The notes: generated by a model from the sequence alone, not told the origin. Positions 1 through 8,519 are shown, counted from the first letter of the stretch. The stretch: DNA of 64,000 nt from Roseateles sp. SL47 (GCF_026625885.1 NZ_CP113068.1:2232001-2296000), one strand, 5' to 3'. Made by a program: numbers and translations.

Positions 1-82
1 CATGCGCAAGATGGAGGCGGATTCGCTGGCGATGCTGGTGGTGCAGGCGCAGCAGTTGGGGATCTGCCCAATTCAGCTCTGA
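1..82 (+). CDS. C-terminal end of a FixJ-type response regulator (partial)
   Basis: Reading from base 2 there is an open frame to the TGA at 80-82. It encodes MRKMEADSLAMLV and then a short tail. This matches the last helix of the LuxR-type DNA-binding domain in FixJ-family response regulators, where a (V)M.KM.A.SLA.LV segment is usual. The rest of the gene lies upstream of the window. It is followed 180 bp later by a receiver-only regulator in the same direction, so the two may belong to one signalling locus. The family assignment rests on about 26 residues only. Confidence 0.6.
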   Translation, partial: MRKMEADSLAMLVVQAQQLGICPIQL

Positions 83-262
83 GGAGCCCCGGTGGGCCGA
101 GGTTCCGCGCCGGGTTCAATAGTGCCTTGGTATAGCTGTCAGCCGCCGCGATTGCGCCTAGAGTTGCATCCACCAGTCCTCTTGCTTGGAGGAGTGCGGA
201 CGGCGTGAGCCGCTGGACGGAACCCATCAAGAGCTGAATCGGCAGCACCAGGAGACGCCATT

Positions 263-643
263 TTGAAACGCGAACGGGTCGTTGCCGTTGTGGATGACGA
301 TGACTCCATCCGGGCCTCCCTGAGCAGCCTGCTGAAGTCGTACGACATGGATGTTGAACTGTTCTCCAGTGGCGAAGCGCTGTTGAACCATGCGACGCTC
401 GAAGACGTTGGCTGCCTGTTGGCGGATGTGGTGATGCCGGGCCTGGACGGGTTCCAGCTGTGCCGGGAATTGCGGGCACGGGGCTATACCTTCCCGGTCA
501 TCTTCATGACGGCCCACAAGCGTGAAGGTTATGCCGAGATGGCGGCGGCCTTGGGCGCCTTGCGCCTGCTCAACAAGCCCTTCAGCACCACCGACATGAT
601 GCGCTGCATTGCTGAAGCGCTGGGCCACTCACCCCGTCCCTGA
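263..643 (+). CDS. Receiver-only response regulator
   Basis: A 126-residue protein that is a single CheY-like receiver domain with no output domain. The acidic cluster VVDDDD lies near residues 9-14. The likely phospho-acceptor Asp is in LLADVVMPGLDG near residue 50, the conserved Thr in MTA, and the Lys in NKPF. The sequence type is closest to the receivers of FixJ/NodW regulators. The start is a TTG with GGAGA at 251-255; no ATG lies at the expected place. A single-domain receiver normally passes phosphate on or titrates a kinase. The preceding partial FixJ-type gene suggests a shared histidine kinase upstream of the window, which is an inference. Confidence 0.85.
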   Translation: MKRERVVAVVDDDDSIRASLSSLLKSYDMDVELFSSGEALLNHATLEDVGCLLADVVMPGLDGFQLCRELRARGYTFPVIFMTAHKREGYAEMAAALGALRLLNKPFSTTDMMRCIAEALGHSPRP

Positions 644-654
644 GGCAGCCAGAC

Positions 655-694
655 GACCGAAGGCCCGCCGGGCGCACCCCGCGGGCCTTCGGTC
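655..694. terminator. Bidirectional hairpin between convergent regulators
   Basis: Perfect 14-bp inverted repeat: arms at 655-668 and 681-694 around a 12-nt loop. It lies between the stop of the receiver gene (643) and the stop of the convergent LuxR-type regulator (724). There is no T-run, so termination strength is uncertain. Confidence 0.65.
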
Positions 695-723
695 ATGTGG
701 GGTGGGGCTCGGGGCGTCTGAAC

Positions 724-1377
724 TCAGGAGGCGGTGGCGCGATCGGCGATCAGCCCGCGCTGCTGCGCGATATTGGCCGCTTCCGTGCGAGTGTTCGCAT
801 TCAGCTTGCCGAGAATGGCTTTCATATGGGCCTTGACCGTGCCCTCGGAAATATCGAGCTTGTTGGCGACCCCCTTGTTGCTGTGGCCCCGTGCCACCAG
901 ACACAACACGTCGAGTTCGCGGCAGGTCAGGGTGGACCGCCCCATGCTCGACGCGATGTGTGCCGCCGCCATCTGGCTCAAATAACGGGATCCCCGCGCC
1001 AGTTGGCGAACGCCGGACAGCAACTCACCGACATCACATCCCAGCTCCAGATAACCATCCACACCGGCTTCCAGCGCGGAGCGGACGTCATGCTCCCGGT
1101 CATTGGGGGTGACCACCAGCACCTTCACCGCCGGGCGGGCTGATGCCTGCTGGGGTTGATGGCGCCGCTGCGCTTCACGTCGGGCGGCCAGCGTCAGGGC
1201 CTGGGCATAGTCCGCCACCACCACCTGTGGGCTGCTGGGGGCGGCCTTCTCCTCTGCAGGTTCCTGCACCACCTCCATGTCCACCTGCTGCGACAGCACC
1301 GTCGTCAGCCCGGCGGCGACCAACGGGTCCACATAGCTCACGCGCACCTGGATGCGCTGGGATGACCAGTTCAGCAT
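724..1377 (-). CDS. NarL/FixJ-family response regulator with degenerate receiver and LuxR HTH
   Basis: A 217-residue protein. The C-terminal third is a clear LuxR-type helix-turn-helix with the CRELDVLCLVARGHSNKGVA and SEGTVKAHMKAILGKL segments. The N-terminal half resembles a receiver but is poorly conserved: the only candidate phospho-acceptor is Asp56 in VVVADY, and a long Pro/Gln-rich stretch replaces the usual alpha3 region. The start at 1377 was chosen because GGAG lies about 8 nt upstream and the longer frame to 1596 encodes only low-complexity sequence. It converges with the receiver-only gene across a strong hairpin. It probably binds DNA; whether it is phosphorylated is doubtful. 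Confidence 0.85.
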   Translation of the reverse strand: MLNWSSQRIQVRVSYVDPLVAAGLTTVLSQQVDMEVVQEPAEEKAAPSSPQVVVADYAQALTLAARREAQRRHQPQQASARPAVKVLVVTPNDREHDVRSALEAGVDGYLELGCDVGELLSGVRQLARGSRYLSQMAAAHIASSMGRSTLTCRELDVLCLVARGHSNKGVANKLDISEGTVKAHMKAILGKLNANTRTEAANIAQQRGLIADRATAS

Positions 1378-1728
1378 GGTTGCTGCTCCATTCCTCGTCC
1401 TATTCGTGCCACGTTGTCCGTCATGGCTGACGGTTCCTTGTTGGAAGGGCCCTGGCCTCGGGTGGCACCCCCGGCAGGACACCTTGCTCGCTTCAGGTGA
1501 CAGTGCTGAAGCGATGGCAAAAGCATAGGAGGGAGGCCGAGGCGCCACCATCATGACTTGGTATGGGCCGCTAACCCTCTTGGGGAACCCGCACACGGGG
1601 CCGGATGCGCGATGGAGGGCGCAGAGCGGCCTTGGCCGGGGGGCTGTGTGGCCGAGGTGTTCGACCTGGGCATGAGCCTCCCCCTACCCAGGTATGAAGA
1701 GCTGTGGGTGCAGGAGGGGAGGGGGCGT
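1378..1728. other. Intergenic region, no gene recognised
   Basis: About 350 bp between the start of the LuxR-type regulator and the end of the LysR remnant. It should hold the promoter of the regulator. I see no convincing ORF, RNA or repeat here. The string CTTGGTAT occurs at about 1557 and also at about 125, upstream of the receiver gene, but two copies in opposite relation to their genes are weak evidence for a shared site. Confidence 0.5.
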
Positions 1729-2307
1729 TCACCCGTGCCTGGCGGATGCGCCCGTTGGGCTTCTCAGGCTCAACACCACGCAACGGGCCAGTTCAGCGGG
1801 CTGGGGTGCCTGCTGATGCCCCTTGCGGGAGATCAGCCCCAGGGTGCGGCTGACGGAGGGGCGCACCAGCGGGATGCCCACGATGTTCTGGGGCGAGGAA
1901 CCCGCCAAGGCCAGCCGGGGAATGGCGCTGACGCCCAGCCCGGCTTTCACCAGGGCCATGGCGTTGTCCAGCAGCATGCGGTTGCCGCTGCCGGACGCCA
2001 GCGAGACAAAGCGCTCCTCCACCAGCTCTTCCCATCCCACTGCACGTTGCCGCGCCAGGCGGTGATGGGCAGGAACCGCCAGCACATAACGCTCATTCAC
2101 CACGGCGGAGAAGTCGTTGGTGGGATCTTGAGCGCCGAGGAAATTGATGCCGAAGTCGGCGCTGCCGTCGGATACCGCCTGCAGCACCAGCGGGGCACTC
2201 TGGTCCAGCAACCGGATGCGGGTGTGCGGATGCCGCGCCGAGAAAGTGGCCAGCACCTGAGGCAGCAGATGGTTGGCCAGGGACGGGATGCAGGCAATCG
2301 TCACCAC
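1729..2307 (-). pseudogene. LysR-family regulator remnant: effector domain without HTH
   Basis: The frame encodes most of a LysR substrate-binding domain: a [15 protein letters not shown] opening, DFGINF, FVSLASGSGNRMLLDNA and GLGVSAIPRLALAG. The roughly 90-residue N-terminal winged HTH of LysR proteins is absent: upstream codons to about 2345 give unrelated sequence and the MFS promoter follows. A second lesion is visible inside the domain: LLDNAMA runs directly into LVKAGLGVSAIP, skipping about 20 residues that normally carry the second half of the ligand cleft. Both breaks keep the frame. It is divergent from the transporter at 2453, the usual LysR-target arrangement, so it was probably once that transporter's regulator. 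Confidence 0.75.
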
Positions 2308-2452
2308 CCCGGTGCGCCGGACGGCTCGCTCACTGACATCCGAGCATGATCGGCGTAAAGAACGCTGGCCCGTGCGGCTGTCGACGTGTTCGCCATGCGC
2401 GTTCGCTCACACTTGGCGTTCCCCTGAGATATCAAGATCCGGAGACCTTCTC

Positions 2453-3778
2453 ATGAGCTCATACAGCTCTGTGCCTGGTGTTGCGCCTGGCCCCATCCCC
2501 TCCACACCGTCCCGCATGCCCCGGCGTGCGGCTTTGGGCGCCGTCGTGCGGGTCACCAGCGGCAACTTCCTGGAGATGTTCGACTTCTTCCTGTACGGGT
2601 TTTACGCGCTCTACATCTCCCAGGCCTTCTTCCCGACGGACAGCGAATACCTGTCGCTGATGCTCACCTTTGTGACCTTTGGCGCCGGCTTCCTGATGCG
2701 GCCGCTGGGGGCCATCATCCTGGGCGCCTACATCGACAAGATCGGCCGGCGCAAAGGTCTGATCGTGACGCTGGCCATCATGGCCTGCGGCACGGTGCTG
2801 ATTGCATTCACCCCGTCCTATGCGTCCATTGGTGTGCTGGCGCCGGTGCTGGTGCTCACGGGCCGTCTGCTGCAGGGCTTTTCGGCCGGTGTGGAGCTGG
2901 GTGGGGTGTCGGTGTACCTCGCTGAAATGGCCACGCCGGGGCGCAAGGGCTTCTATGTGAGCTGGCAGTCGGCCAGCCAGCAGGCTGCCATCATGGTGGC
3001 GGCGGCGCTGGGTTTTGGCATCAGCCAGTGGCTCTCCACCACGCAGATCAGCGAATGGGGATGGCGCATTCCGTTCTTGATCGGGTCGCTCATCCTGCCG
3101 TTTGTGTTCCACATCCGCCGCTCGCTGGTGGAGACGGAAGCCTTCCTGGCCCGCAAGCATCATCCGTCGCTGCGGGAGATCATGGCCTCGGTGATGCGCA
3201 ACTGGGCGCTCATCGGTGCCGGCATGATGCTGGTGGTGATGACCACGGTGTCGTTCTATCTGATCACGGTCTATACGCCCACCTTTGGCAAATCGGTGCT
3301 GCACCTGTCGGCCACCAGTGCGTTGATCGTGACCTTCTGCGTGGGCCTGTCCAACTTCATCTGGCTGCCGGTGATGGGCGCGGTGTCGGACCGCATCGGC
3401 CGCTGGCCGCTGCTGCTGACCTTCAGTCTGCTGACGCTGCTGACCGCCTATCCGGCCATGTCGTGGCTGGTGAGCGGGCCGACGTTTGAGCGGATGCTGG
3501 TGGTGGAGCTGTGGCTGTCCTTCCTCTATGCCAGCTATAACGCGGCGACCATCGTCGCGCTGACCGAGGTGATGCCGCCGGAGGTGCGTACGACCGGGTT
3601 CAGTCTGGCCTACAGCCTGGCCACGGCGGTGTTTGGCGGGTTCACCCCGCTGGTGTCCACCTGGTTGATCCAGGCGACCGGTGACAAGGGGGCGCCGGGG
3701 ATGTGGATGAGCGGCGCCGGCGCCATCGGGCTGATGGCGACCTTCCTGTTGTACCGAGGCATTGTGAAAGCGCGCTAA
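2453..3778 (+). CDS. MHS-family MFS transporter, citrate/tricarballylate-proton symporter type
   Basis: A 441-residue polytopic membrane protein of the metabolite:H+ symporter branch of the major facilitator superfamily. Family signatures include the N-terminal [16 protein letters not shown] segment, the loop 2-3 signature IDKIGRRKG and a [15 protein letters not shown] helix. The equivalent second-half loop is [12 protein letters not shown]. It is closest in feel to TcuC/CitA, which import tricarballylate or citrate; the exact substrate is not proved. The ATG at 2453 has GGAGA at 2441-2445; the frame stays open to 2273 but without family-like sequence. The divergent neighbour is a broken LysR regulator, so control may have been lost. 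Confidence 0.88.
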   Translation: MSSYSSVPGVAPGPIPSTPSRMPRRAALGAVVRVTSGNFLEMFDFFLYGFYALYISQAFFPTDSEYLSLMLTFVTFGAGFLMRPLGAIILGAYIDKIGRRKGLIVTLAIMACGTVLIAFTPSYASIGVLAPVLVLTGRLLQGFSAGVELGGVSVYLAEMATPGRKGFYVSWQSASQQAAIMVAAALGFGISQWLSTTQISEWGWRIPFLIGSLILPFVFHIRRSLVETEAFLARKHHPSLREIMASVMRNWALIGAGMMLVVMTTVSFYLITVYTPTFGKSVLHLSATSALIVTFCVGLSNFIWLPVMGAVSDRIGRWPLLLTFSLLTLLTAYPAMSWLVSGPTFERMLVVELWLSFLYASYNAATIVALTEVMPPEVRTTGFSLAYSLATAVFGGFTPLVSTWLIQATGDKGAPGMWMSGAGAIGLMATFLLYRGIVKAR

Positions 3779-4615
3779 GCCCAGGAGCGCGGAGCCCAGG
3801 CGCGCATCACGGCGTGAGGGCTGGCGCGGATGCAGCCCGCTCAGGGCGACCGTGTTCGCGCTGTCCTTGGACGCCAGAAACTGAATGAAGCGCATCGCCT
3901 GGGTGCGGTGCTGGCTGGTGGTCACCACGGCTGCGGCATAGGGGGTGATTTTCTGGATCGCATCCGGAAGCTCACCCACGATGTCGATGCCGGGCACCGG
4001 CTGCAACTCGCTGCGTTGCTGGCATCCGAAGGCGGCTTGGCGTTGCGCAACGATCTCGCCGACCGGTGTGGCGGGTATCTGGCGCCCCTTGGCCTTGACC
4101 TCGGCCTCGATGCCCAACCGGGCCAGCAACTCATGCTGGATGTATTCACCGCTGGCGCTGTCGGACCAGGCCACGCTGGGGGCGCGCAGGAAGGCCTGAC
4201 GCACCTGGTCGGGTGTGCTCAGGTCCGGTTTGGGATCGCCAGCCGGGACGGCGCAGGCGATGTAGGAATCGGCCAGAACGACCTTGGTGCTGGCATCCAC
4301 CAGTCCATCGGCGATCAAGCGGTCCAGCGCCGGTCCCACCATGATCACCACGTCGATCGGTTCTTTGCGGGCCAGCCGTGCGGGAATGGCTTGCGCCGTC
4401 TTCCCCATGGAAGGGCCGAACTGGGTGTCGACCTGGGCGGACGGAAAGCGCTGCTGGTATTGGGCCGACAGGGTCTTGAACGCCTCGGCGAAACCGCCGG
4501 AGGAGATGGCGACCAGCCGGTCTGCGGCCCAGGTGGGGGCCGTGGCCAGCAAGGCAGCCGCCACGGTCACGGTGTGAACCCAGCGGGGACGGGAGGGCAG
4601 ATGCTTGAACTGCAT
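3775..4615 (-). CDS. Periplasmic substrate-binding protein (ModA-like); 3' end disturbed
   Basis: From 4615 the protein begins with a Sec signal peptide (basic start, [12 protein letters not shown], cleavage before ADR). About 240 residues of a type-II periplasmic binding domain follow, of the molybdate-binding/SBP_bac_11 kind: [13 protein letters not shown] near the start, [12 protein letters not shown], a [14 protein letters not shown] segment and [10 protein letters not shown] near the end. The family usually ends shortly after this last helix. Here the frame has no stop and stays open on the minus strand to 2459, straight through the opposite MFS gene. The other two frames have stops at about 3807 and 3775, so a one-base indel near 3815-3840 is the simplest explanation. 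The end given is therefore an estimate. AAAGG precedes the ATG. Confidence 0.65.
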
Positions 4616-4715
4616 GCAACGACCTTTCAGATGGAGGCCGTGATCTTGGACGTGCGGAACCGATGCGTCTATTGCAACGTTCTTGATGCTTGTTGCGTCA
4701 GGTGCAGCAAAATCT

Positions 4716-5837
4716 TCACTGGGGCTTCAGCTCATAGCTGGTGCTTCGGCCGCCCGCAGCCGTGCGCTGCAGCACCCCGCGATCGATGAGGTCGCTGATG
4801 TCGCGAAGTGCGGTGTCTGCAGAGCATTTGGCCAACGCAGCCCATTTGCTGGTGGTGAGTTTTCCCTCGAAGCCGTCCAACAGACGGTTCAGCACCTTGA
4901 TCTGGCGCTCGTTCAACGCGGCCCCCTGCAGACCCTGCCAGAAGCGGGCCTTGAACAATACCGCGTCCAGCACGCTGAGTGCCTGGCTCAAGGCCTGATC
5001 CAGCATGTCGAGGAACCAGCGCAACCATTCGGTCACGTCCAATGAGCCCTTTTGAGTGCGTTCGAGAATGTCGTAATAAGCTTTGCGCTCCCGCTGGATC
5101 TGTGCCGACAGGCTGTAGAAGCGCTGAGAACTCCCATCGGCCCGCGCCAGCAGGAGATCACCGACCGCGCGCGCGACGCGGCCATTGCCATCGTCAAATG
5201 GGTGGATGGTGACGAACCACAGGTGCCCGAGTCCGGCCCGGATGAGGGCAGGGTCTGCCGGAGCGGGATCATTCAGCCAATTCAGCAGAGCGTCCATGTC
5301 GGCATCCAGACGCTCCGCCGGTGGCGCCTCAAAATGCACCCGTTGCCGCCCGATAGGCCCGGACTCCACTTGCATCGGACCCTGCGCATCGTCTCGCCAT
5401 GCGGCCGTTGTGATCCTGGTGAGTCCCGAATAGCCGGTCGGGAACAGCCCGGCGTGCCAGGCGAACAGGCGCTCCCGGGTGAGCGGGGCCGCGTGGCGGG
5501 TGGTTGCGTCCAACACCATGTCCACCACACCTTCCACGTGACGGTCCACGGGCGCCAGGGAGCCGATGTCCACACCGAGACGTCGCGCGATGGAGGAGCG
5601 CACCGAGGCCACGTTGAGGTGTTCGCCTTCGATTTCGCTGGTCTTGAGCACGTCATCGGTGAGCGCTGCGAGGCTCGCCTCATCTTGCAGGCTCATGCCG
5701 ACATCCGCCATGCGGCCCAGCAGCAGGCCTTGGGCACGGCTCACCTGCGCCATGGGTTGAGCGAGTGCAGACAGGTCGTATCGCCATTGCGGCCACACCG
5801 GCGCCTGCCAGATGTATAGATATTCACCGCTATTCAT
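4716..5837 (-). CDS. Fic-family protein with DUF4172 N-terminus and C-terminal winged helix
   Basis: A 373-residue Fic protein. The N-terminus (YIWQAPVWPQWRYD) is the DUF4172 type. An (S/T)xxxE(G/N) inhibitory-helix motif is present as SEIEGE at residues 67-72. The catalytic motif HPFDDGNGR is at 212-220, complete for AMP transfer. The last 70 residues form a winged HTH (KWAALAKCSADTALRDISDLIDRG). Fic enzymes transfer AMP or related groups to target hydroxyls; the inhibitory motif upstream of the core predicts class II self-inhibition. The C-terminal HTH and the repeated sites over its own start suggest autoregulation. The start at 5837 fits the family N-terminus. Target unknown. Confidence 0.92.
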   Translation of the reverse strand: MNSGEYLYIWQAPVWPQWRYDLSALAQPMAQVSRAQGLLLGRMADVGMSLQDEASLAALTDDVLKTSEIEGEHLNVASVRSSIARRLGVDIGSLAPVDRHVEGVVDMVLDATTRHAAPLTRERLFAWHAGLFPTGYSGLTRITTAAWRDDAQGPMQVESGPIGRQRVHFEAPPAERLDADMDALLNWLNDPAPADPALIRAGLGHLWFVTIHPFDDGNGRVARAVGDLLLARADGSSQRFYSLSAQIQRERKAYYDILERTQKGSLDVTEWLRWFLDMLDQALSQALSVLDAVLFKARFWQGLQGAALNERQIKVLNRLLDGFEGKLTTSKWAALAKCSADTALRDISDLIDRGVLQRTAAGGRSTSYELKPQ

Positions 5838-5918
5838 GCGGTGATTGTGGGCCGTATTCGCCGCAGCGGCAAGTTATTCGACGCGAAATATGCGGTGAAT
5901 AGGAGGTTGATTCACCGC
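5822..5918. promoter_or_regulatory. Repeated operator-like sites at the fic promoter
   Basis: The 9-mer ATTCACCGC or its complement GCGGTGAAT recurs. One perfect pair lies at 5892-5900 and 5910-5918, facing each other with a 9-bp spacer. A second pair has arms TCACCGC 5824-5830 and GCGGTGA 5838-5844 and covers the fic start codon. A one-mismatch copy (ATTCGCCGC) lies at 5855-5863. The spacing and position fit an operator for the winged helix carried by the Fic protein itself; that binding is inferred. Confidence 0.6.
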
Positions 5919-6366
5919 AGGCGGTGGATCCGGCGCACTGCGGCACTGGGCGTTCATCCGCTGGCGCGGCGTCTGGCCGGTCAGGGGCAGCGGCTCAAAA
6001 GAAAAAAGCCGCGTCGGTGCGCGGCTTGATCAGGGGCTTCAACTGCTACGGCCTGCCCTGATGTCAGGGAAGGGCCGTGCACCGCTCAGACGTTGACGGC
6101 GCGCACCGCGCAGCCCATCCCTACAGGTCTCCGATGCATGCGGTTAAGGACGGAGTCTCTGGGAGTACGTTGCCGGGCCGTCTGGACTAGGTCGTTCGGA
6201 GTCGGGCCGCCAGCGCCTGAGTCGCGCGCAATGGACGCAAGTGAAATTCGGGTTGCCAACGTGGGCCGCGTAACTCAATGGCGAAAGGGTGTTTGGCGAG
6301 CGCTCTACTGATAGACTTGAAACGATCCTCAACGACTTTCACCAATGCAGGCAGAGCACCATCGAC
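5919..6366. other. Intergenic region at the edge of the small island
   Basis: About 450 bp without a supported gene. It contains a minus-strand terminator (6000-6027). A minus-strand frame running into a stop at 6086 could be the 3' remnant of a gene that this terminator once served, but I could not match its roughly 45 residues to any family. The promoter of the HTH/ATPase pair must lie in its right part. Confidence 0.4.
6000..6027 (-). terminator. Rho-independent terminator, minus strand
   Basis: Arms AAGCCGCG (6006-6013) and CGCGGCTT (6020-6027) with a 6-nt loop. On the minus strand the stem is followed by a run of T residues. No intact minus-strand gene ends immediately before it, so it may be the leftover terminator of a lost gene. 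Confidence 0.7.
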
Positions 6367-6573
6367 ATGAGCATTGAGCCTTGGGTTACTGCCGAAGACG
6401 TTGCCCAGCACCTGGGTGTTGCCAAGGACACCGTTTATCGCTGGAGGGAACGCAAGGGGCTTCCCGCGCATCGTGTCGGACGGCTGTGGAAATTTCAGCT
6501 GTCCGAAGTGGATCAGTGGGTCCGAGCGGGAGGTGCCGATGAAGAATCGGGCAATGGGAGCGAGCAAAAATGA
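6367..6573 (+). CDS. Excisionase-like helix-turn-helix protein
   Basis: A 68-residue protein with a MerR/Xis-type HTH (HTH_17): WVTAEDVAQHLGVAKDTVYRWRERKGLPAHRVGRLWKF. This is the standard DNA-binding fold of excisionases and small partner regulators. The ATG at 6367 starts just before the domain; a GTG at 6289 would add 26 unrelated residues but has AAAGG upstream, so the start is not certain. It lies 22 bp before an AlbA_2/ATPase regulator. Such pairs are common on genomic islands and beside restriction-modification genes. With no integrase nearby, a role as operon regulator is more likely than excision. Confidence 0.8.
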   Translation: MSIEPWVTAEDVAQHLGVAKDTVYRWRERKGLPAHRVGRLWKFQLSEVDQWVRAGGADEESGNGSEQK

Positions 6574-6595
6574 ATCCAGCAGGGGAAGGTGACGC

Positions 6596-8233
6596 GTGAG
6601 CTTGGAAGGGCAACTCCTTGACCAAAAGTCCTTGCGGGCCGTGACTGGCAAGACGGCGGACTGGAACGAAATCGCTAAGGATTGCATTGCCTTTGCCAAT
6701 GCAACCGGTGGCCGCCTGCTGCTGGGGATCGAGGATGGCCAGAGCGAGCCTCCCGCCGATCAGCGTGTCCCTCCAGACCTGCCAGACACACTACGTCGCA
6801 AGCTGGCGGAGCGCACCGTTAACGTGACGGTGCTGCCGGATGTCACCATCGCCCCGAATGGCGGCCAATACATCGAATTGCGAATTCCGCGCGCCATGGC
6901 TGTTGCGTCTACCACGGACGGCCGCTATTTCTTGCGCGTGGCCGATCAAAGCAAGCCCGTGACGGGTGATGACGTGATGCGCCTCGCCAGTGAGCGTTCC
7001 GCATTACCGTGGGAAACGCAAATCACCTTGCAAGTTTCACGTGCTGAGATCGATGTCGCCAAACGCGACAAGCTGCTTGCAGCCTTGCGTGCATCGGATC
7101 GCGTCAAGCCTTCTGTGAAGGAGAAGTCTGACGACGAGTTGCTCGATCACTATCAGCTCGCACAAGGAGCGAACCTCACCAATCTGGGCGTGCTCAGTCT
7201 CGGTCGCCAGCATCATCGCGCGCAACTGACCACCGCTCCGGTCATCCAGTTCATCAAGTACGACGAGCACGGGCAGAAGGTCAACAAGCTGGTGTGGGAC
7301 GACCACACGCAAAGCCCGATGGAGTTGATCGAAGCGGTCTGGCAGGAGGTGCCAGACTTCCGCGAGCGCTACGAGCTGCCCGATGGCCTGTACCGTCAGA
7401 ACGTGCCTGCCTTTGATGAAATCGTGGTGCGCGAGTTATTGGTCAACGCATTGGTACATCGTCCCTACACCCAGCGCGGTGACATCTTTTTGAACCTGCA
7501 TCCAGACCGGCTGGAAGTGGTCAACCCTGGACCGCTACCGCTGGGCGTCTCGCCGCAGAACGTGCTCCACACTACGGTACGCCGTAACGAACACCTGGCA
7601 CGCCTGTTCCATGACTTGAAACTGATGGAGCGGGAAGGCAGCGGCTTCGACAAGATCTTCGAGGTGCTGCTCTCACAGGGCCGCCCGGCTCCCGAGTTGA
7701 TCGAGACCCACGACCGTGTGCAGGTGACAGTGCGCCGCCGCATCCTCAAGCCCGAGGTCATCGACTTCATTGCGAAAGCAGATCAGACCTATCAGCTCAC
7801 GCAGCGCGAGCGGATCGCGTTGGGCCTATTGGCGCAACATGATGCGCTGACGGCACGCGAGCTGGCAACGTCGCTTGAGCTGCCATCGGTTGAAGCACTG
7901 CAACCCTGGCTCAAACGCCTGCTGGATTGGCAGTTGGTGCAAAGCGCCGGGCGTACCCAGGCAACACGTTACTTTGTTGACCCCAGCTTGCTGCGCAGCC
8001 TCCAGTTCACCGGCGAGACCACCCTCAAACGCATTGAGCCACACCGCCTGGCCGCGCTGGTTTTGGAAGACCTGCAGCGCTACCCCAGGTCGGCCATCAG
8101 CGACATCCACCAGCGAATCGGCGGCGAAATCCATCCCAAGCAAGTCAAGCGGGCACTGGAAGAGCTGATCGAGCGCGGGGAAGTCCGGTTTGAGGGCAAC
8201 AACCGCTGGCGGCGGTACTGGGCGGTGGCATGA
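6596..8233 (+). CDS. AlbA_2 / HATPase_c_4 ATP-binding transcriptional regulator-like protein
   Basis: A 545-residue protein. The N-terminus (ANATGGRLLLGIEDG near 35-48) is an AlbA_2 (Schlafen-type) domain. A GHKL-like HATPase_c_4 module follows around 265-375 with RELLVNALVHRPY, VVNPGPLP and EREGSGFDKI. The C-terminal 150 residues hold two winged-helix-like segments, the last ending ALEELIERGEVRFEG. GTG start with a strong AGGGGAAGG at 6581-6589. Proteins of this build are annotated as putative transcriptional regulators or ATP-dependent helper proteins on islands; none is well characterised biochemically. It is coupled upstream to an HTH gene and downstream to a 53-codon ORF by an ATGA overlap. 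Confidence 0.88.
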   Translation: MSLEGQLLDQKSLRAVTGKTADWNEIAKDCIAFANATGGRLLLGIEDGQSEPPADQRVPPDLPDTLRRKLAERTVNVTVLPDVTIAPNGGQYIELRIPRAMAVASTTDGRYFLRVADQSKPVTGDDVMRLASERSALPWETQITLQVSRAEIDVAKRDKLLAALRASDRVKPSVKEKSDDELLDHYQLAQGANLTNLGVLSLGRQHHRAQLTTAPVIQFIKYDEHGQKVNKLVWDDHTQSPMELIEAVWQEVPDFRERYELPDGLYRQNVPAFDEIVVRELLVNALVHRPYTQRGDIFLNLHPDRLEVVNPGPLPLGVSPQNVLHTTVRRNEHLARLFHDLKLMEREGSGFDKIFEVLLSQGRPAPELIETHDRVQVTVRRRILKPEVIDFIAKADQTYQLTQRERIALGLLAQHDALTARELATSLELPSVEALQPWLKRLLDWQLVQSAGRTQATRYFVDPSLLRSLQFTGETTLKRIEPHRLAALVLEDLQRYPRSAISDIHQRIGGEIHPKQVKRALEELIERGEVRFEGNNRWRRYWAVA

Positions 8234-8391
8234 ACAGCCTATCGGACAACCTGCGTTCTATCGTCGATAGATGGGTGATAGGAGCTGGGCGATACGTCGG
8301 CAACCGCCTGAAGAAACAAGGATTTCTATCGACCCAAGGTGAAGAGAGCCAGGAGATAGAACGGACGTTCGACAGCAAGACGAGCCCGTGA
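8230..8391 (+). CDS. Small ORF translationally coupled to the AlbA_2/ATPase gene
   Basis: A 53-codon frame starting at the ATG that overlaps the TGA of the preceding gene (ATGA at 8230-8233) and ending at the TGA at 8389-8391. The product is basic in the first half (RSIVDRWVIGAGRYVGNRLKK) and acidic/polar at the end. No family is recognised. The ATGA coupling, and the strong terminator 35 bp downstream, suggest it is the third gene of the island operon rather than a chance frame. It has no ribosome-binding site of its own beyond the coupled context. Confidence 0.5.
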   Translation: MNSLSDNLRSIVDRWVIGAGRYVGNRLKKQGFLSTQGEESQEIERTFDSKTSP

Positions 8392-8425
8392 TTAACCTTG
8401 TTGGGCGCCTAGCGTTGCCAAGAAG

Positions 8426-8462
8426 AGAAGGGGAGCAGGTCCTAAGACGCTGCTCCCCTTCT
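8426..8462 (+). terminator. Terminator of the HTH/ATPase island operon
   Basis: Perfect 13-bp arms at 8426-8438 and 8450-8462 (AGAAGGGGAGCAG and its complement) around an 11-nt loop, followed by GCTTT. It lies directly after the island operon. Confidence 0.8.
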
Positions 8463-8519
8463 GCTTTAACTCGCCTCCACGCAACGCACCATCACGGCGG
8501 GTGGGGGTAGTCATGTCCA

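Noticed and set aside
5841..6029. Plus-strand 62-codon frame upstream of fic
   Set aside because: Arg-rich, starts inside the operator region, no ribosome-binding site, ends inside a minus-strand terminator.
6086..6220. Minus-strand frame ending at 6086 before an orphan terminator
   Set aside because: About 45 residues (ending MGCAVRAVNV) did not match any family I know; recorded only as possible remnant in the intergenic entry.
6240..6300. Possible tRNA-like sequence at the island edge
   Set aside because: The apparent D-arm-like string has no matching acceptor stem, anticodon arm or T-arm consensus.
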